A DNA stretch of 19,884 nt from CAZVCJ01 sp964625745 (lineage in GTDB: Bacteria; Chloroflexota; Anaerolineae; VGOG01), in assembly GCA_964625745.1 (NCBI GenBank), contig CAZVCJ010000071.1, positions 1-19,884 of the forward strand. The letters run 5' to 3'. Shown here piece after piece: positions 6,097-13,349 of this stretch. Every line of letters starts with the position of its first letter. Position 1 is the stretch's first letter. The notes beneath the pieces are model-generated. The model searched no databases. It saw only the letters and a list, made by a program, of their open reading frames with translations, and had not been told where the DNA came from. A program made the translations under genes and the position numbers.

Positions 6097-7479
6097 CTAC
6101 TCCACCACGAAGATCTTGCCTGGATTGAGGATGTTCTTTGGATCCCAGGCCTGTTTGATACGCTTCTGCATCTCAACAGCCGCCGACCCCATAGCCATTT
6201 CCAGATAGGGGCGCTTGAGCACTCCCACCCCGTGCTCGCCGGAGAGAGAGCCACCCACCTCGACGGCGGCGCGGAAAAGATCACCCACCGCCGATTCCAC
6301 CCGCTCAGATTCCTCAGGATCGCGCTTGTCAAAGAGGATGTTGGGATGCAGGTTGCCGTCGCCAGCGTGACCGAAGATGACGATGGGCAGATTCCACCTG
6401 GCCGAGATCTGTTTGATCCTGGCGATCATCTCCGGGACGACACTGTGGGGCACGGTGACGTCCTCGCCCAGCTTGTTGGGCCGGATGCGCCCCAGGGACC
6501 CAGATATGGAACTCCGCGCTTTCCACATTTCCTCAGCTTCCTCCGGCGTGGTAGCCACACGCACTTCGCGGGCCCCGTTTTGGCGGCAAATCTCGGCGGC
6601 GATTTCAATGCCGCGCACCGCGTCCGCCTCATCGCCGTCGGTTTGGATGAGCAGGATGGCCTCCACGTCGAGGGGTAATCCCATCTGTAGGTACTCCTCC
6701 ACGCTCTTGATGGCCGTCTCGTCCATGATCTCCACCATGGAAGGGTTGGCGCCACTGGCCAGCACTGCGTTGATGGCTTTGCCGGCATCGGTCAACTTGG
6801 GAAAAATCGCCTGGGCAATTCGCTCAACCTCCGGCGCAGCGATGAACCTGACCGTCACCTCAGTGATGACGGCCAGTGTGCCCTCGGAGCCTACCAACAG
6901 ATGCACCAGGTCGTAGCCGGTGACGTTCTTGGTCGCTTTGCCGCCCACGCGCATGATCCGCCCGTCGGCCAACACCACCTCCAGGGCCATGACGTAATGG
7001 CCGGTGATGCCGTATTTGAGACAGCGTGCGCCACCGGCGTTGCAGGCGACATTGCCGCCGAGAGTGGAGTAGTGGACACTGGTAGTGTCCGGCGGATAGA
7101 AATAGCCCTCTCGAGCTACAGCGTCCGCCAACTCCGAGGCGATGATCCCGGCCTCCGCCGTGGCCATCATATTGTCGTGATCAATTTCCAGTAAACGATC
7201 CATGCGGGTCAGGGCCAGCACGATCCCCCCGCCGAAAGGAATCGAACCCGCTGCCAGGCCGCTGCCCATTCCCCGAGGCACCACGGGGATCAGTTCCCGG
7301 CTGGCTACCTTGAGAATCTCCGAGACCTCTTGGGTGCTGCCTGGCAGCACCACCAGGTCAGGCTTAGCGGAAGTAAACGTGGCGTCGTAAGAATAGGCCA
7401 CCAGGTCCTCCGGCGAGGTCAGCACGTATCGCTCGCCGACGATGGATTTCAGTTCGTCAACGATTCTTGGATCAAGCAT
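6097..7479 (-). CDS. glcD: FAD-linked 2-hydroxyacid oxidase, GlcD/D-lactate dehydrogenase family
   Basis: The 460-residue protein belongs to the FAD_binding_4 / vanillyl-alcohol-oxidase superfamily. The FAD site PVVPRGMGSGLAAGSIPFGG lies near residues 65-84, followed by PPDTTSVHYSTLGGNVACNAGG, GHAGDGNLHPN and SGEHGVGVLKR near the C-terminus. These proteins oxidise glycolate or D-lactate to the 2-oxoacid and pass electrons to a partner iron-sulphur protein. ATG 7479 has GGGGGAA upstream and overlaps the end of the FeS-subunit gene by 8 nt, showing tight coupling. A nearby LarA-family gene makes D-lactate a reasonable substrate guess, but the sequence does not decide between lactate and glycolate. 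Confidence 0.9.
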   Translation of the reverse strand: MLDPRIVDELKSIVGERYVLTSPEDLVAYSYDATFTSAKPDLVVLPGSTQEVSEILKVASRELIPVVPRGMGSGLAAGSIPFGGGIVLALTRMDRLLEIDHDNMMATAEAGIIASELADAVAREGYFYPPDTTSVHYSTLGGNVACNAGGARCLKYGITGHYVMALEVVLADGRIMRVGGKATKNVTGYDLVHLLVGSEGTLAVITEVTVRFIAAPEVERIAQAIFPKLTDAGKAINAVLASGANPSMVEIMDETAIKSVEEYLQMGLPLDVEAILLIQTDGDEADAVRGIEIAAEICRQNGAREVRVATTPEEAEEMWKARSSISGSLGRIRPNKLGEDVTVPHSVVPEMIARIKQISARWNLPIVIFGHAGDGNLHPNILFDKRDPEESERVESAVGDLFRAAVEVGGSLSGEHGVGVLKRPYLEMAMGSAAVEMQKRIKQAWDPKNILNPGKIFVVE

Positions 7480-8674
7480 CGCTTCCCCCTTCAAGCTGTC
7501 TCGCCACCACCTCGGCCAGATCCATTGTGTGGATACGAATTCTCTCGCGGCGGGCAGCGCCAAACAAGGTGCGCTTGCACTGCTGGCAGGAGACGACGAT
7601 GTACTCTGCCCCCGCGTTCTGAGCCTGCTGCAACCTCCGTCGAGGCAGCGCCTGGGCCAGCTCTCGATCGTAGGTTTCCAGGTTGCCGCCGCCCCCGCAA
7701 CACAACGAATCCTTGTGGTGATCGGCCATCTCCACCAACTCCAGTTCAGGAATGGCTCGCAGCACCTCACGCGGGGCCTCGAAGATGCCGCTCTTGCGGC
7801 CCAGGTCGCACGAATCGTGATAGGTCACGGTGACTGGCCAGGCCCTGAAACGCAGCCGTCCCGCGCGAGCCAGCTCGGCTAGCATTTCAGTCTCGTGCAG
7901 GATCTCAAGCCCATCCAATTCCCCGCCACCAAGCAGTTCCGGGTAGGTATGCTCCCACATGTGGTAGCAGGATGGACAGGACATCACGACCTTCGTCGCG
8001 CCGGTGGCCCTCATCGTTTCGACGTTGTGCCGCGCCATCTCCAGAGCGCGCTCGACCTCTCCGTTGAGCAGCAGAGGATAGCCACAGCAGCTTTCGTCAC
8101 CGCCTACAAGAGCGTAGTTCACGCCGGCCTTTTCAAAAGTTTGCACCAGCGACTGCGGGATGCGGTAACTGGCCGGAAACAGCGACGACACACAACCGAC
8201 GAAGTACGCCACCTCAGCCTGCCCGCCGTGATCGAGACCGACGGGCGTTGATGGCATATTGGTGATCCAACCCAGGCGCTGTTCGTTATCCTCGTTGGAG
8301 ATGTTGCCCACAGCAACGATGGTCTCATTCAACCGCCGCAGCGAAGCGGGCATCAGGCCGCTGTGGGCCAGGTCGGCGCGGGACTGGTTCAAGATCACGT
8401 CCAACTCGACGCCGCTGGGGCAGACCTCCCGACAAGCCTCGCACATCAGGCAGGTGTAGAACTTGTCGGCATAGACCTCGCCGACTTCCAGACCGTCCTC
8501 GTCAACGGCGCGATAGAGGGCCACCTTCCCGCGCGGCGATAGCGTCTCGATCCGCGTCTCTCGGTAGATCGGGCAGACCGACAGACACTTCCCACAGCGT
8601 ATGCATTTGAGATACAACTCTTCGGCCACAGCGCTGACAGTGCGTGTAGATGTTTCGATGTTGTCAGGTGTCAT
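7472..8674 (-). CDS. glcF: Fe-S oxidoreductase subunit, GlcF/HdrD-like (two 4Fe-4S, two CCG domains)
   Basis: A 400-residue partner of the flavoprotein encoded next to it. An N-terminal ferredoxin-like part holds two clusters, C24-C27-C30-C34 (CIRCGKCLSVCP) and C75-C78-C81-C85 (CLMCEACREVCP). Two cysteine-rich CCG domains follow, with C161, CCG at 196-198 and C233/C236, then C289, CCGGGG at 325-330 and C363/C366. This is the layout of GlcF, LldE-like and heterodisulfide-reductase D proteins, which carry electrons from the flavin subunit to quinone or another acceptor, usually at the membrane face. ATG 8674 has GGAG 6 nt upstream. It is the first gene of the glcF-glcD-HAD-small ORF-pckG run. 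Confidence 0.9.
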   Translation of the reverse strand: MTPDNIETSTRTVSAVAEELYLKCIRCGKCLSVCPIYRETRIETLSPRGKVALYRAVDEDGLEVGEVYADKFYTCLMCEACREVCPSGVELDVILNQSRADLAHSGLMPASLRRLNETIVAVGNISNEDNEQRLGWITNMPSTPVGLDHGGQAEVAYFVGCVSSLFPASYRIPQSLVQTFEKAGVNYALVGGDESCCGYPLLLNGEVERALEMARHNVETMRATGATKVVMSCPSCYHMWEHTYPELLGGGELDGLEILHETEMLAELARAGRLRFRAWPVTVTYHDSCDLGRKSGIFEAPREVLRAIPELELVEMADHHKDSLCCGGGGNLETYDRELAQALPRRRLQQAQNAGAEYIVVSCQQCKRTLFGAARRERIRIHTMDLAEVVARQLEGGSDA

Positions 8675-8696
8675 TGAGCACTCCAGATTCAGCTAT

Positions 8697-8725
8697 TTGA
8701 CATCATTCCACATCTCGTGTATAAT
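8697..8725 (+). promoter_or_regulatory. Perfect-consensus sigma-70 promoter on the + strand
   Basis: TTGACA (8697-8702), a 17-bp spacer and TATAAT (8720-8725) match all 12 consensus positions. It points away from glcF into a 90-nt structured segment that contains no ORF. Confidence 0.85.
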
Positions 8726-8731
8726 TCAAGC

Positions 8732-8820
8732 ATCAAAAACCTACAGGTTTCTCCCGCCCACCGAAAAGTCACCGGACGGTGACCTGCCAGGAAATCCTGG
8801 CTAGGTGGGCGGGTTTGTTG
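8732..8820 (+). ncRNA. Candidate structured small RNA ending in its own terminator
   Basis: From the predicted start near 8732 the RNA can fold as a short 5' hairpin AAACC/GGTTT (8737-8741 with 8746-8750) and a three-way junction. The junction's outer stem CCCGCCCACC/GGTGGGCGGG (8753-8762 with 8804-8813, 10 bp) encloses GTCACC/GGTGAC (8768-8773 with 8778-8783) and GCCAGG/CCTGGC (8786-8791 with 8796-8801), both with tetraloops. The outer stem is followed by TTTGTTG, a modest terminator tail. No reading frame or Shine-Dalgarno is evident. The 3' end overlaps the last codons of the convergent DUF3800 gene by 20 nt, so an antisense effect is possible. I do not recognise an RNA family. Confidence 0.6.
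8736..8750 (-). terminator. Weak terminator for the DUF3800 gene (minus strand)
   Basis: On the minus strand AAACC-TGTA-GGTTT is followed by more T residues (a run of five T in all). The larger CCCGCCCACC/GGTGGGCGGG stem lies just before it in the same transcript. The short stem makes it tentative. Confidence 0.4.
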
Positions 8821-9466
8821 TGCGGTACTTCCACAGCAAAATCTTGTCCCAGACGTGCGTCACGAATCGGGCATCATCCTTCTCCTGCCAGCGGAAGATA
8901 GCCCCTGCTATCATGTCGGCCACCTGAATCCCGTTCTCACGGTGAGACTCCTTGAAGGCGATGCGTTTCACCAGACGGCGGTCTTTGGGCCGTAGATGTG
9001 CCAGTTGTTGGCGTATACAACGCAACGCTGTCTTGGGAGCACCGAAGCGATCCAGATGCAAGATGGTGCGGTCCAATTCGCCAGCGGGCAAGTGGTTCAG
9101 AAGTTGAGCTACGAAAAATCCGTAGAACTCCACGCTGCGCATGTGCCGAAAGTCGTCTGGCAGTAAGGTCTTGTCCACCACGATAGCCCGTGCAACAAAG
9201 TCCAAGTCAGACAGCCCGGCCAGGAAGGCATGCCGGTGGTAGTTGGAACTCTTGTTGAACCTGAACTCCTCCATGAGCGAAAGCCCCAGTCGGGAGCGGG
9301 TGCAGTTCACGTACTCGCGTAGTAGCCAGGGGTCGTTGACCAGAACCAGGCTGAAGATGAAACATCGGGTCGCGCCCAGATCGAATCTGAAGCCCGTCTG
9401 CCCGGCCTCGTCACCAAACGCATACCGATATGCCAAACCTCTCCCCTTTGTCTCATTGTCTTGCAC
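8801..9466 (-). CDS. DUF3800 domain protein
   Basis: The 221-residue protein has the DUF3800 marks: an N-terminal strand with an acidic motif (YAFGDEAGQTG), a central LDRFG segment, and the C-terminal HRENGIQVADMIAGAIFR helix, the conserved 'GIQxADxxAGA' signature. I recall the family being assigned an RNase H-like fold and being common in accessory and defence-type regions; its function is not established. The start is uncertain: GTG 9466 overlaps the end of larA by 14 nt, and GGGGAGAGGT just inside the frame has no good start codon after it. The stop codon is embedded in the stem of the convergent candidate ncRNA. Confidence 0.75.
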   Translation of the reverse strand: MQDNETKGRGLAYRYAFGDEAGQTGFRFDLGATRCFIFSLVLVNDPWLLREYVNCTRSRLGLSLMEEFRFNKSSNYHRHAFLAGLSDLDFVARAIVVDKTLLPDDFRHMRSVEFYGFFVAQLLNHLPAGELDRTILHLDRFGAPKTALRCIRQQLAHLRPKDRRLVKRIAFKESHRENGIQVADMIAGAIFRWQEKDDARFVTHVWDKILLWKYRTTNPPT

Positions 9467-10793
9467 GGCGTGGGGCTCTCACCACCGGCAATGTCAACAG
9501 CGCGTGGGGCACGATGAGCACGTCCAGTTCCGGCCCCAGCGCTTCGGCCACCATACCCAACGCTTCCTCCATCGTCGCCGCAGGGATCATCTTGCAGGCT
9601 TCCACCAGATTGGGATGCTCACTGCCCACGATGACTACCCGCGCCTCCTCCAGCACTTTCGCCATGACGAAGGCCCGCTGCGCGCCGGGCGGGTAGCCAG
9701 TGCGCCGCAGTTCCTCTAGTAGGCTGGGCATGTCCCTGGCGCCTCGCATCTTCTCCAGGAAGCGTTGCTCCCCCACCCCCTCGCCCGCGCCTTCCTGACA
9801 ACGGGCGGGGATGATCAGGAAGCCGCCCGGCTTGACCACCGGCGTGGGGGCGAAGAAGAGATAGCTGGCCGCACGACTGGCCTGGTAGAGGTTGGCGTCC
9901 TTGGGAAATCCCACCCCGCCGATGACGACGTCGTAGCGTTGCGGCACTGGCACCTCGTACAGCTCTCTGGCGAAAGACACCAATTCCAAGAAGGCCGCCG
10001 TCGGTTCGCCAGCACGGACGGCCGCCACCCGCTGGTGGTCGTCCAGCACGACGTTGAGGATGAAGCGCAGCCCTGCTCGCCGCGCCGCCTCGCTGATTGC
10101 CTGGTGAAAAGGGTTGCCCTCAATGCGGCCCAGCCGCGTGCCGGGGTGATCCACCATCTGCGGGCCGTGGGTGTAGGCGATCATCGCCTCCCCCGCCGCG
10201 CCCACGGCCAGGGTCTTGCGCCCGCCGCTGTAGCCGGCGTACTGGTGCGGCTCCACGATGCCGGTGGCGATGAGCAGGTCGGCCTCGTAGGCTGCTCGGT
10301 GCACCGAGAGAGGGATGCCACTCCTTCGACCCTGCTCAGGACAAGTTTCGGTCGTGCCCAGGTCCACCAGCGCCGCCGGGTTCTGCGGCTCGTTGTCCAT
10401 GACCCGGTAGCGGGCCACCACCTCCGCACCGAGCTTGGCGATCTTCTCCTGCGGCGTGCTGGGGCGGTGCATGCCGATGCCGCACAGCAGGGTGATGTTC
10501 TCATCCCGCACGCCGGCGGCAGTTAGCTCTGCCAGCAGCGCGGGCACCAGCAGATGGTCCGGGCTGGCGCGGGTGATGTCGGTAAAGACGATGCAGGCGG
10601 TATCGCCTGGCCTGGCCAGCTCCCGCAGCGGCGGCGAATTCACCGGCTTGGCTAAAGCCCCGGCGATGGCCGCTTCCACGTCAGCGATGGGTGGCATCTT
10701 TTTCGATTCCACCACCGTGCCGTGCATCCCCAGCGGCAAAGCGAAGCTGATTTCGCCCTTGCCGTAAGGTACGGTATAGAGATTCTCGTCCAT
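9453..10793 (-). CDS. larA: LarA-family (DUF2088) protein, lactate racemase-like
   Basis: A 446-residue LarA homologue. LarA uses a nickel-pincer cofactor to interconvert L- and D-lactate; several relatives racemise or epimerise other 2-hydroxyacids. The catalytic and cofactor residues appear conserved: H109 in GIGMHRPS, H183 in GIVEPHQYAGYSGGRK with K193, and H209 in THGPQ. Residues 149-157 (ETCPEQGRR) interrupt the LVDLGTT-SGIP block and are encoded by a copy of a dispersed repeat. ATG 10793 overlaps the stop of the DUF2283 gene (TGATG) and has GGAG 8 nt upstream. No lar maturation genes (larB, larC, larE) are in the window, so the metal-cofactor supply must lie elsewhere. Racemase activity on lactate is inferred. 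Confidence 0.85.
   Translation of the reverse strand: MDENLYTVPYGKGEISFALPLGMHGTVVESKKMPPIADVEAAIAGALAKPVNSPPLRELARPGDTACIVFTDITRASPDHLLVPALLAELTAAGVRDENITLLCGIGMHRPSTPQEKIAKLGAEVVARYRVMDNEPQNPAALVDLGTTETCPEQGRRSGIPLSVHRAAYEADLLIATGIVEPHQYAGYSGGRKTLAVGAAGEAMIAYTHGPQMVDHPGTRLGRIEGNPFHQAISEAARRAGLRFILNVVLDDHQRVAAVRAGEPTAAFLELVSFARELYEVPVPQRYDVVIGGVGFPKDANLYQASRAASYLFFAPTPVVKPGGFLIIPARCQEGAGEGVGEQRFLEKMRGARDMPSLLEELRRTGYPPGAQRAFVMAKVLEEARVVIVGSEHPNLVEACKMIPAATMEEALGMVAEALGPELDVLIVPHALLTLPVVRAPRRARQ
10321..10349. repeat. Short dispersed repeat inserted in frame within larA
   Basis: The + strand reads CTCCTTCGACCCTGCTCAGG followed by ACAAGTTTC, related to the CTGAGCG/CTTCG-type palindromic repeats seen twice elsewhere in the window. 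It adds 27 bp (nine codons) between two conserved blocks of LarA, keeping the frame open. Confidence 0.6.
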
Positions 10794-11227
10794 CAAGATA
10801 TCTCCTTTTGGGCCAGAGCGAGAGTGGGTAGCCTTTCGACATAGGTGATGGGCACTGGACGCTTGGCGCGAGGTGGGGAATAGGTGAGTACTTTCAAGAA
10901 GTAGTTGACTGGCCGCGTGGTGATGATCTTCAGCACCGTCTGACACACATCCTCGGGCATCTCCTCCAGTTTCAGGCGGAAACCGGGAGGACCGAACTCT
11001 GCTGACTGCATTAACGCCGAAAAACAAAGGAGGATGAGGCTAAGCGGCTTTCCTGTCTTGACATCGTAGCGAAGCACGATTTCATCCGTCAGTTCAACAC
11101 CACATCCGCCTCCCCTTTGGAAGAACACTTCCAGAATGTCCCCCTGTTTGTCGTATTGATAGATGACCGTTTGCCCATCATCCAGGGTCTCATCGTATTC
11201 CACTAACCAATCAGGTTTCTCTTTCAT
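10793..11227 (-). CDS. DUF2283-like protein A, antitoxin-type partner of the split toxin-like gene
   Basis: 144 residues. The first half has the DUF2283 pattern (IYQYDKQGDILEVFFQRG...VELTDEIVLRYD...GKPLSLILL); the second half (FGPPGFRLKLEEMPEDVCQTVLKIITTRPVNYFLKV...RAKRPVPITYVERLPTLALAQ) is shared closely with the paralogue at 13573-13962. DUF2283 proteins are often the second gene of a small two-gene module, as here. It follows the C-terminal half of the interrupted toxin-like gene by 12 bp and overlaps larA by one base, so it probably belongs to the same transcript. GGGAGGAG precedes ATG 11227. The antitoxin role is inference from gene order. Confidence 0.75.
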   Translation of the reverse strand: MKEKPDWLVEYDETLDDGQTVIYQYDKQGDILEVFFQRGGGCGVELTDEIVLRYDVKTGKPLSLILLCFSALMQSAEFGPPGFRLKLEEMPEDVCQTVLKIITTRPVNYFLKVLTYSPPRAKRPVPITYVERLPTLALAQKEIS

Positions 11228-11239
11228 ATCTCCTCCCGC

Positions 11240-11390
11240 CTATTCAGGAATATACTGCCCCCAAGCGGTCGTGACAAAATTGTTGGGCTCGGTGGAGCCA
11301 TCAGGCAACTGACGATAGCTGAAAACCACTACGACAACGATATGATTGTAGCCGTAGAGCAAGTCATTGTAAGGATAGCGATACCGAAAT
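11240..11390 (-). pseudogene. C-terminal half of toxin-like gene A, cut off by the IS
   Basis: The frame encodes FRYRYPYNDLLYGYNHIVVVVVF, then a segment ending NNFVTTAWGQYIPE. It aligns with the C-terminus of the intact paralogue at 13976-14263 (PYKYTY...DRIVVKVIF...NNFIVTAWPDYW). The IS boundary is at 11391. A hybrid frame with an ATG inside the IS (11425) stays open through this half, but no Shine-Dalgarno precedes it. Joining this half to 13073-13248 after removing the IS and one target duplication restores one continuous frame. Confidence 0.85.
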
Positions 11391-11418
11391 GGGTGTAATC
11401 GCTCTTGTTTACCTGTGA

Positions 11419-11447
11419 TTGCCATACCGGGTGAGATGAGGCATAAT
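11419..11447 (+). promoter_or_regulatory. Transposase promoter inside the IS left end
   Basis: TTGCCA (11419-11424), a 17-bp spacer and CATAAT (11442-11447) match 10 of 12 consensus positions. Transcription would begin near 11453-11456, at or past the 5' arm of the hairpin that covers the transposase Shine-Dalgarno. Confidence 0.65.
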
Positions 11448-11476
11448 GGGCCTCAAAAGCGTGTTGAGGAGGCCCA
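11447..11476 (+). promoter_or_regulatory. Hairpin occluding the transposase ribosome-binding site
   Basis: TGGGCCTC (11447-11454) pairs perfectly with GAGGCCCA (11469-11476), immediately before ATG 11477, burying GGAGG (11468-11472). Read-through transcripts would contain both arms; transcripts from the internal promoter would lack most of the 5' arm. This is the arrangement known from IS10 and IS50 that guards against activation by outside transcription. Confidence 0.6.
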
Positions 11477-13024
11477 ATGGAAGAAATGGATCTGCCTGTT
11501 CCCCCGGCGGAAGTCACGGATAATGTTGCCACCGCTCCCACAGCGGAGGAGGTGAAAGCCAGCATCATCCGAGAAGTAGGAGCGCTGGTAGCGTGGGTCT
11601 TGACCTGTCGGACGCTCACCTTCTTCGCGTTCGAGACCCAATTAGTGCCCAAAGTCCTGGCATTGGGATGTCTGTTTGTCCAACTCTTCCTCTGCATGCG
11701 CGAGGAGCAGTTTCAGGTCACGCACCCCCAGCCACAGCCAGGGTATAAGCGGCATCGCTCCCATGCTCGGCGGCTGGGGACCTTCTTTGGGAAGATCTGC
11801 TATTGGCGCACCTACTTCTATTGCAAAGACGGTGGATATTATCCCCTGGATGTGGAACTGGGGTTGACCGGCGATGGCTCCAGCATGTTGCTGCGAAGTT
11901 ATGCCACGCGGATTGCCACCAAGGTCAGTTACGCCCAAACAACCTTGATCTTGGGCTTGTTTCTGCACTGGACGCCGGCCCAAGAAAGCATCGAAGGCAT
12001 GGTCTTGGGACTGGGTCGGCATACAGCGACGTGGTTTGAAAGCGCCCCCGCGCCAGAAGGGGATGGGGAGGTGTTGGTGATCCAGATCGACAGCAAAGCC
12101 ACACCGACGGCCACGGAGGAAGAGTTGGAAAAACGACGTGGCCCGCGGAGGACGAATCCGCATCCAGGCTCCCAGCGGCATCGTGGCCGAGCAGCACGGC
12201 AACGGCGCGGCTCCAAGAAGCGGCGCAAGAAGGGGGACAAGGCCAAGAATGGGAAGATGGCCACCATCGTGACCATGTACACCCTGAGGCGCAGTGCGGG
12301 CGGCCAGTTGGAGGGACCGATCAACAAGAAAGTATACGCCTCCTATGCTCCCAAGCGCCATGCGGTCGCCATCGCCCGGCGTGAAGCGAACAAACGCGGC
12401 TTTGGGCCGGGGAGCGGAAAACTCATTCAGATCGTGACCGATGGGGACAACGATCTGCAGCGCTACATCGAAGAATTCTTCCCTGAGGCCATTCACACCA
12501 TCGATGTTTACCATGTGACCGAATACCTCTGGGATGCCGGCCAGTGTCTTTACAAAGAAGGCAGCGATGAACTGATTGCCTGGGTGAATGAGCAAAAAGA
12601 GGCGTTGTATGATGGACGGGCGGCAGAGATCGTAGCCGAGATTGACAAACGTCTCGCGCAAATCGACCCGGGCGAGCGAAGCGTCAGAGATTGCTTGCAG
12701 AAAGTGCGGGACTATCTCGACAAGCGCGTGGATAAGATGGATTACAAGACACTGCGCGAGCAAGATTTGGAGATTTCGTCTGGGGCGGTCGAGGGCGCAG
12801 TGAACTATGTCATCGCCAAGCGCTTTGACAGTGGTGGCATGCGCTGGATCAAAGAGCGGGCCGAGCACTTGCTGCAACTTCGCTGCATTGAAGTGAACGA
12901 TGATTGGGATGCGTTTATCGAATTCGTTCATGATAGAACAAGAGAGCAGGGGCAACAAACACACAAGAACCTTTCCCTGAAATGCACGAAGCCGGCGCCA
13001 CTTCCAACCTATGGACTCATTTGA
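11477..13024 (+). CDS. Transposase, ISKra4 family-like
   Basis: The 515-residue protein has the ISKra4-type order: a cysteine-containing N-terminal region, VIQIDSKATPT with the first catalytic Asp (D205), a basic insert rich in RR/KK (about 220-258), IVTDGDNDLQRY with the second Asp (D322), HTIDVYHVTEYLWDAG, and LEISSGAVEGAVNYVIAKRFDSGGMRW with the catalytic Glu (E439). It is a DDE enzyme that cuts and joins the element ends. The length suits the family and there is no frameshift or internal stop. Oriented opposite to all neighbouring host genes. The family name rests on the C-terminal signature and could be checked against ISfinder. Confidence 0.88.
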   Translation: MEEMDLPVPPAEVTDNVATAPTAEEVKASIIREVGALVAWVLTCRTLTFFAFETQLVPKVLALGCLFVQLFLCMREEQFQVTHPQPQPGYKRHRSHARRLGTFFGKICYWRTYFYCKDGGYYPLDVELGLTGDGSSMLLRSYATRIATKVSYAQTTLILGLFLHWTPAQESIEGMVLGLGRHTATWFESAPAPEGDGEVLVIQIDSKATPTATEEELEKRRGPRRTNPHPGSQRHRGRAARQRRGSKKRRKKGDKAKNGKMATIVTMYTLRRSAGGQLEGPINKKVYASYAPKRHAVAIARREANKRGFGPGSGKLIQIVTDGDNDLQRYIEEFFPEAIHTIDVYHVTEYLWDAGQCLYKEGSDELIAWVNEQKEALYDGRAAEIVAEIDKRLAQIDPGERSVRDCLQKVRDYLDKRVDKMDYKTLREQDLEISSGAVEGAVNYVIAKRFDSGGMRWIKERAEHLLQLRCIEVNDDWDAFIEFVHDRTREQGQQTHKNLSLKCTKPAPLPTYGLI

Positions 13025-13072
13025 TGATCTCTGCGGATAAGGAGGTGGTGGTAAACGAGAGCAACTGCACCC

Positions 13073-13248
13073 TACCGAAATCGTTGAGGATCACGTGCCT
13101 CTTGCTTTCTTCGCCCTCTCCTGATTGTGTCCAACACATTGTCCAGACGCCCGTCCAACTCATCATGCCATTCGACAATGTGCTTCCACCGCTCCTCGGT
13201 GATGTAAATCTCGCGCCCATGGCGATCCCGCACCGTCCATTTGCGCAC
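13073..13248 (-). pseudogene. N-terminal half of toxin-like gene A, cut off by the IS
   Basis: From GTG 13248 the frame reads (M)RKWTVRDRHGREIYITEERW, then KHIVEWHDELDGRLDNVLDTIRRGRRKQEARDPQRFR, and stops at a TAG made of TA from the target site and the first G of the IS. It is closely similar to the first 58 residues of the intact paralogue. The right edge runs into the N gap; the same 5' sequence with its Shine-Dalgarno (AAGGAGG) reappears at 13350-13404 on the other side. Confidence 0.85.
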
Positions 13249-13249
13249 T
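13195..13249. repeat. 55-bp exact duplicate, left of the gap
   Basis: These 55 bases are identical to 13350-13404. They encode the first codons of toxin-like gene A on the minus strand, and a third copy with one mismatch lies at the start of toxin-like gene B (about 14211-14265). Best explained as one genomic copy present at both contig ends. Confidence 0.9.
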
Positions 13250-13349
13250 NNNNNNNNNNNNNNNNNNNNNNNNNNNNNNNNNNNNNNNNNNNNNNNNNNN
13301 NNNNNNNNNNNNNNNNNNNNNNNNNNNNNNNNNNNNNNNNNNNNNNNNN
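13250..13349. other. Scaffold gap of exactly 100 N
   Basis: A fixed-length placeholder gap. Both flanks carry the same 55 bp in the same orientation, so the real gap is probably of negative length (overlapping contigs) and no sequence need be missing. Confidence 0.95.

Larger units (their letters stand above)
11391..13072 (+). mobile_element. ISKra4-family-like insertion sequence, complete
   Basis: The 1,682-bp element has 23-bp terminal inverted repeats (11391-11413 and 13050-13072) that match at 19 of 23 positions, all differences being transitions; the ends begin GGGTG. It is flanked by the 9-bp direct repeat TACCGAAAT (11382-11390 and 13073-13081). It contains one full-length transposase, an internal promoter and a hairpin over the transposase ribosome-binding site. 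Intact ends, exact target duplication and an unbroken ORF suggest a fairly recent insertion into toxin-like gene A. Confidence 0.9.

Noticed and set aside
8732..9466. Type III toxin-antitoxin system (RNA antitoxin with DUF3800 toxin)
   Set aside because: Type III antitoxin RNAs are tandem repeats transcribed in the same direction just upstream of the toxin; this RNA has no repeats and is convergent.
11642..12964. 440-codon minus-strand ORF across the IS
   Set aside because: It is the shadow of the transposase, which has the recognisable catalytic motifs and a start with Shine-Dalgarno on the + strand.
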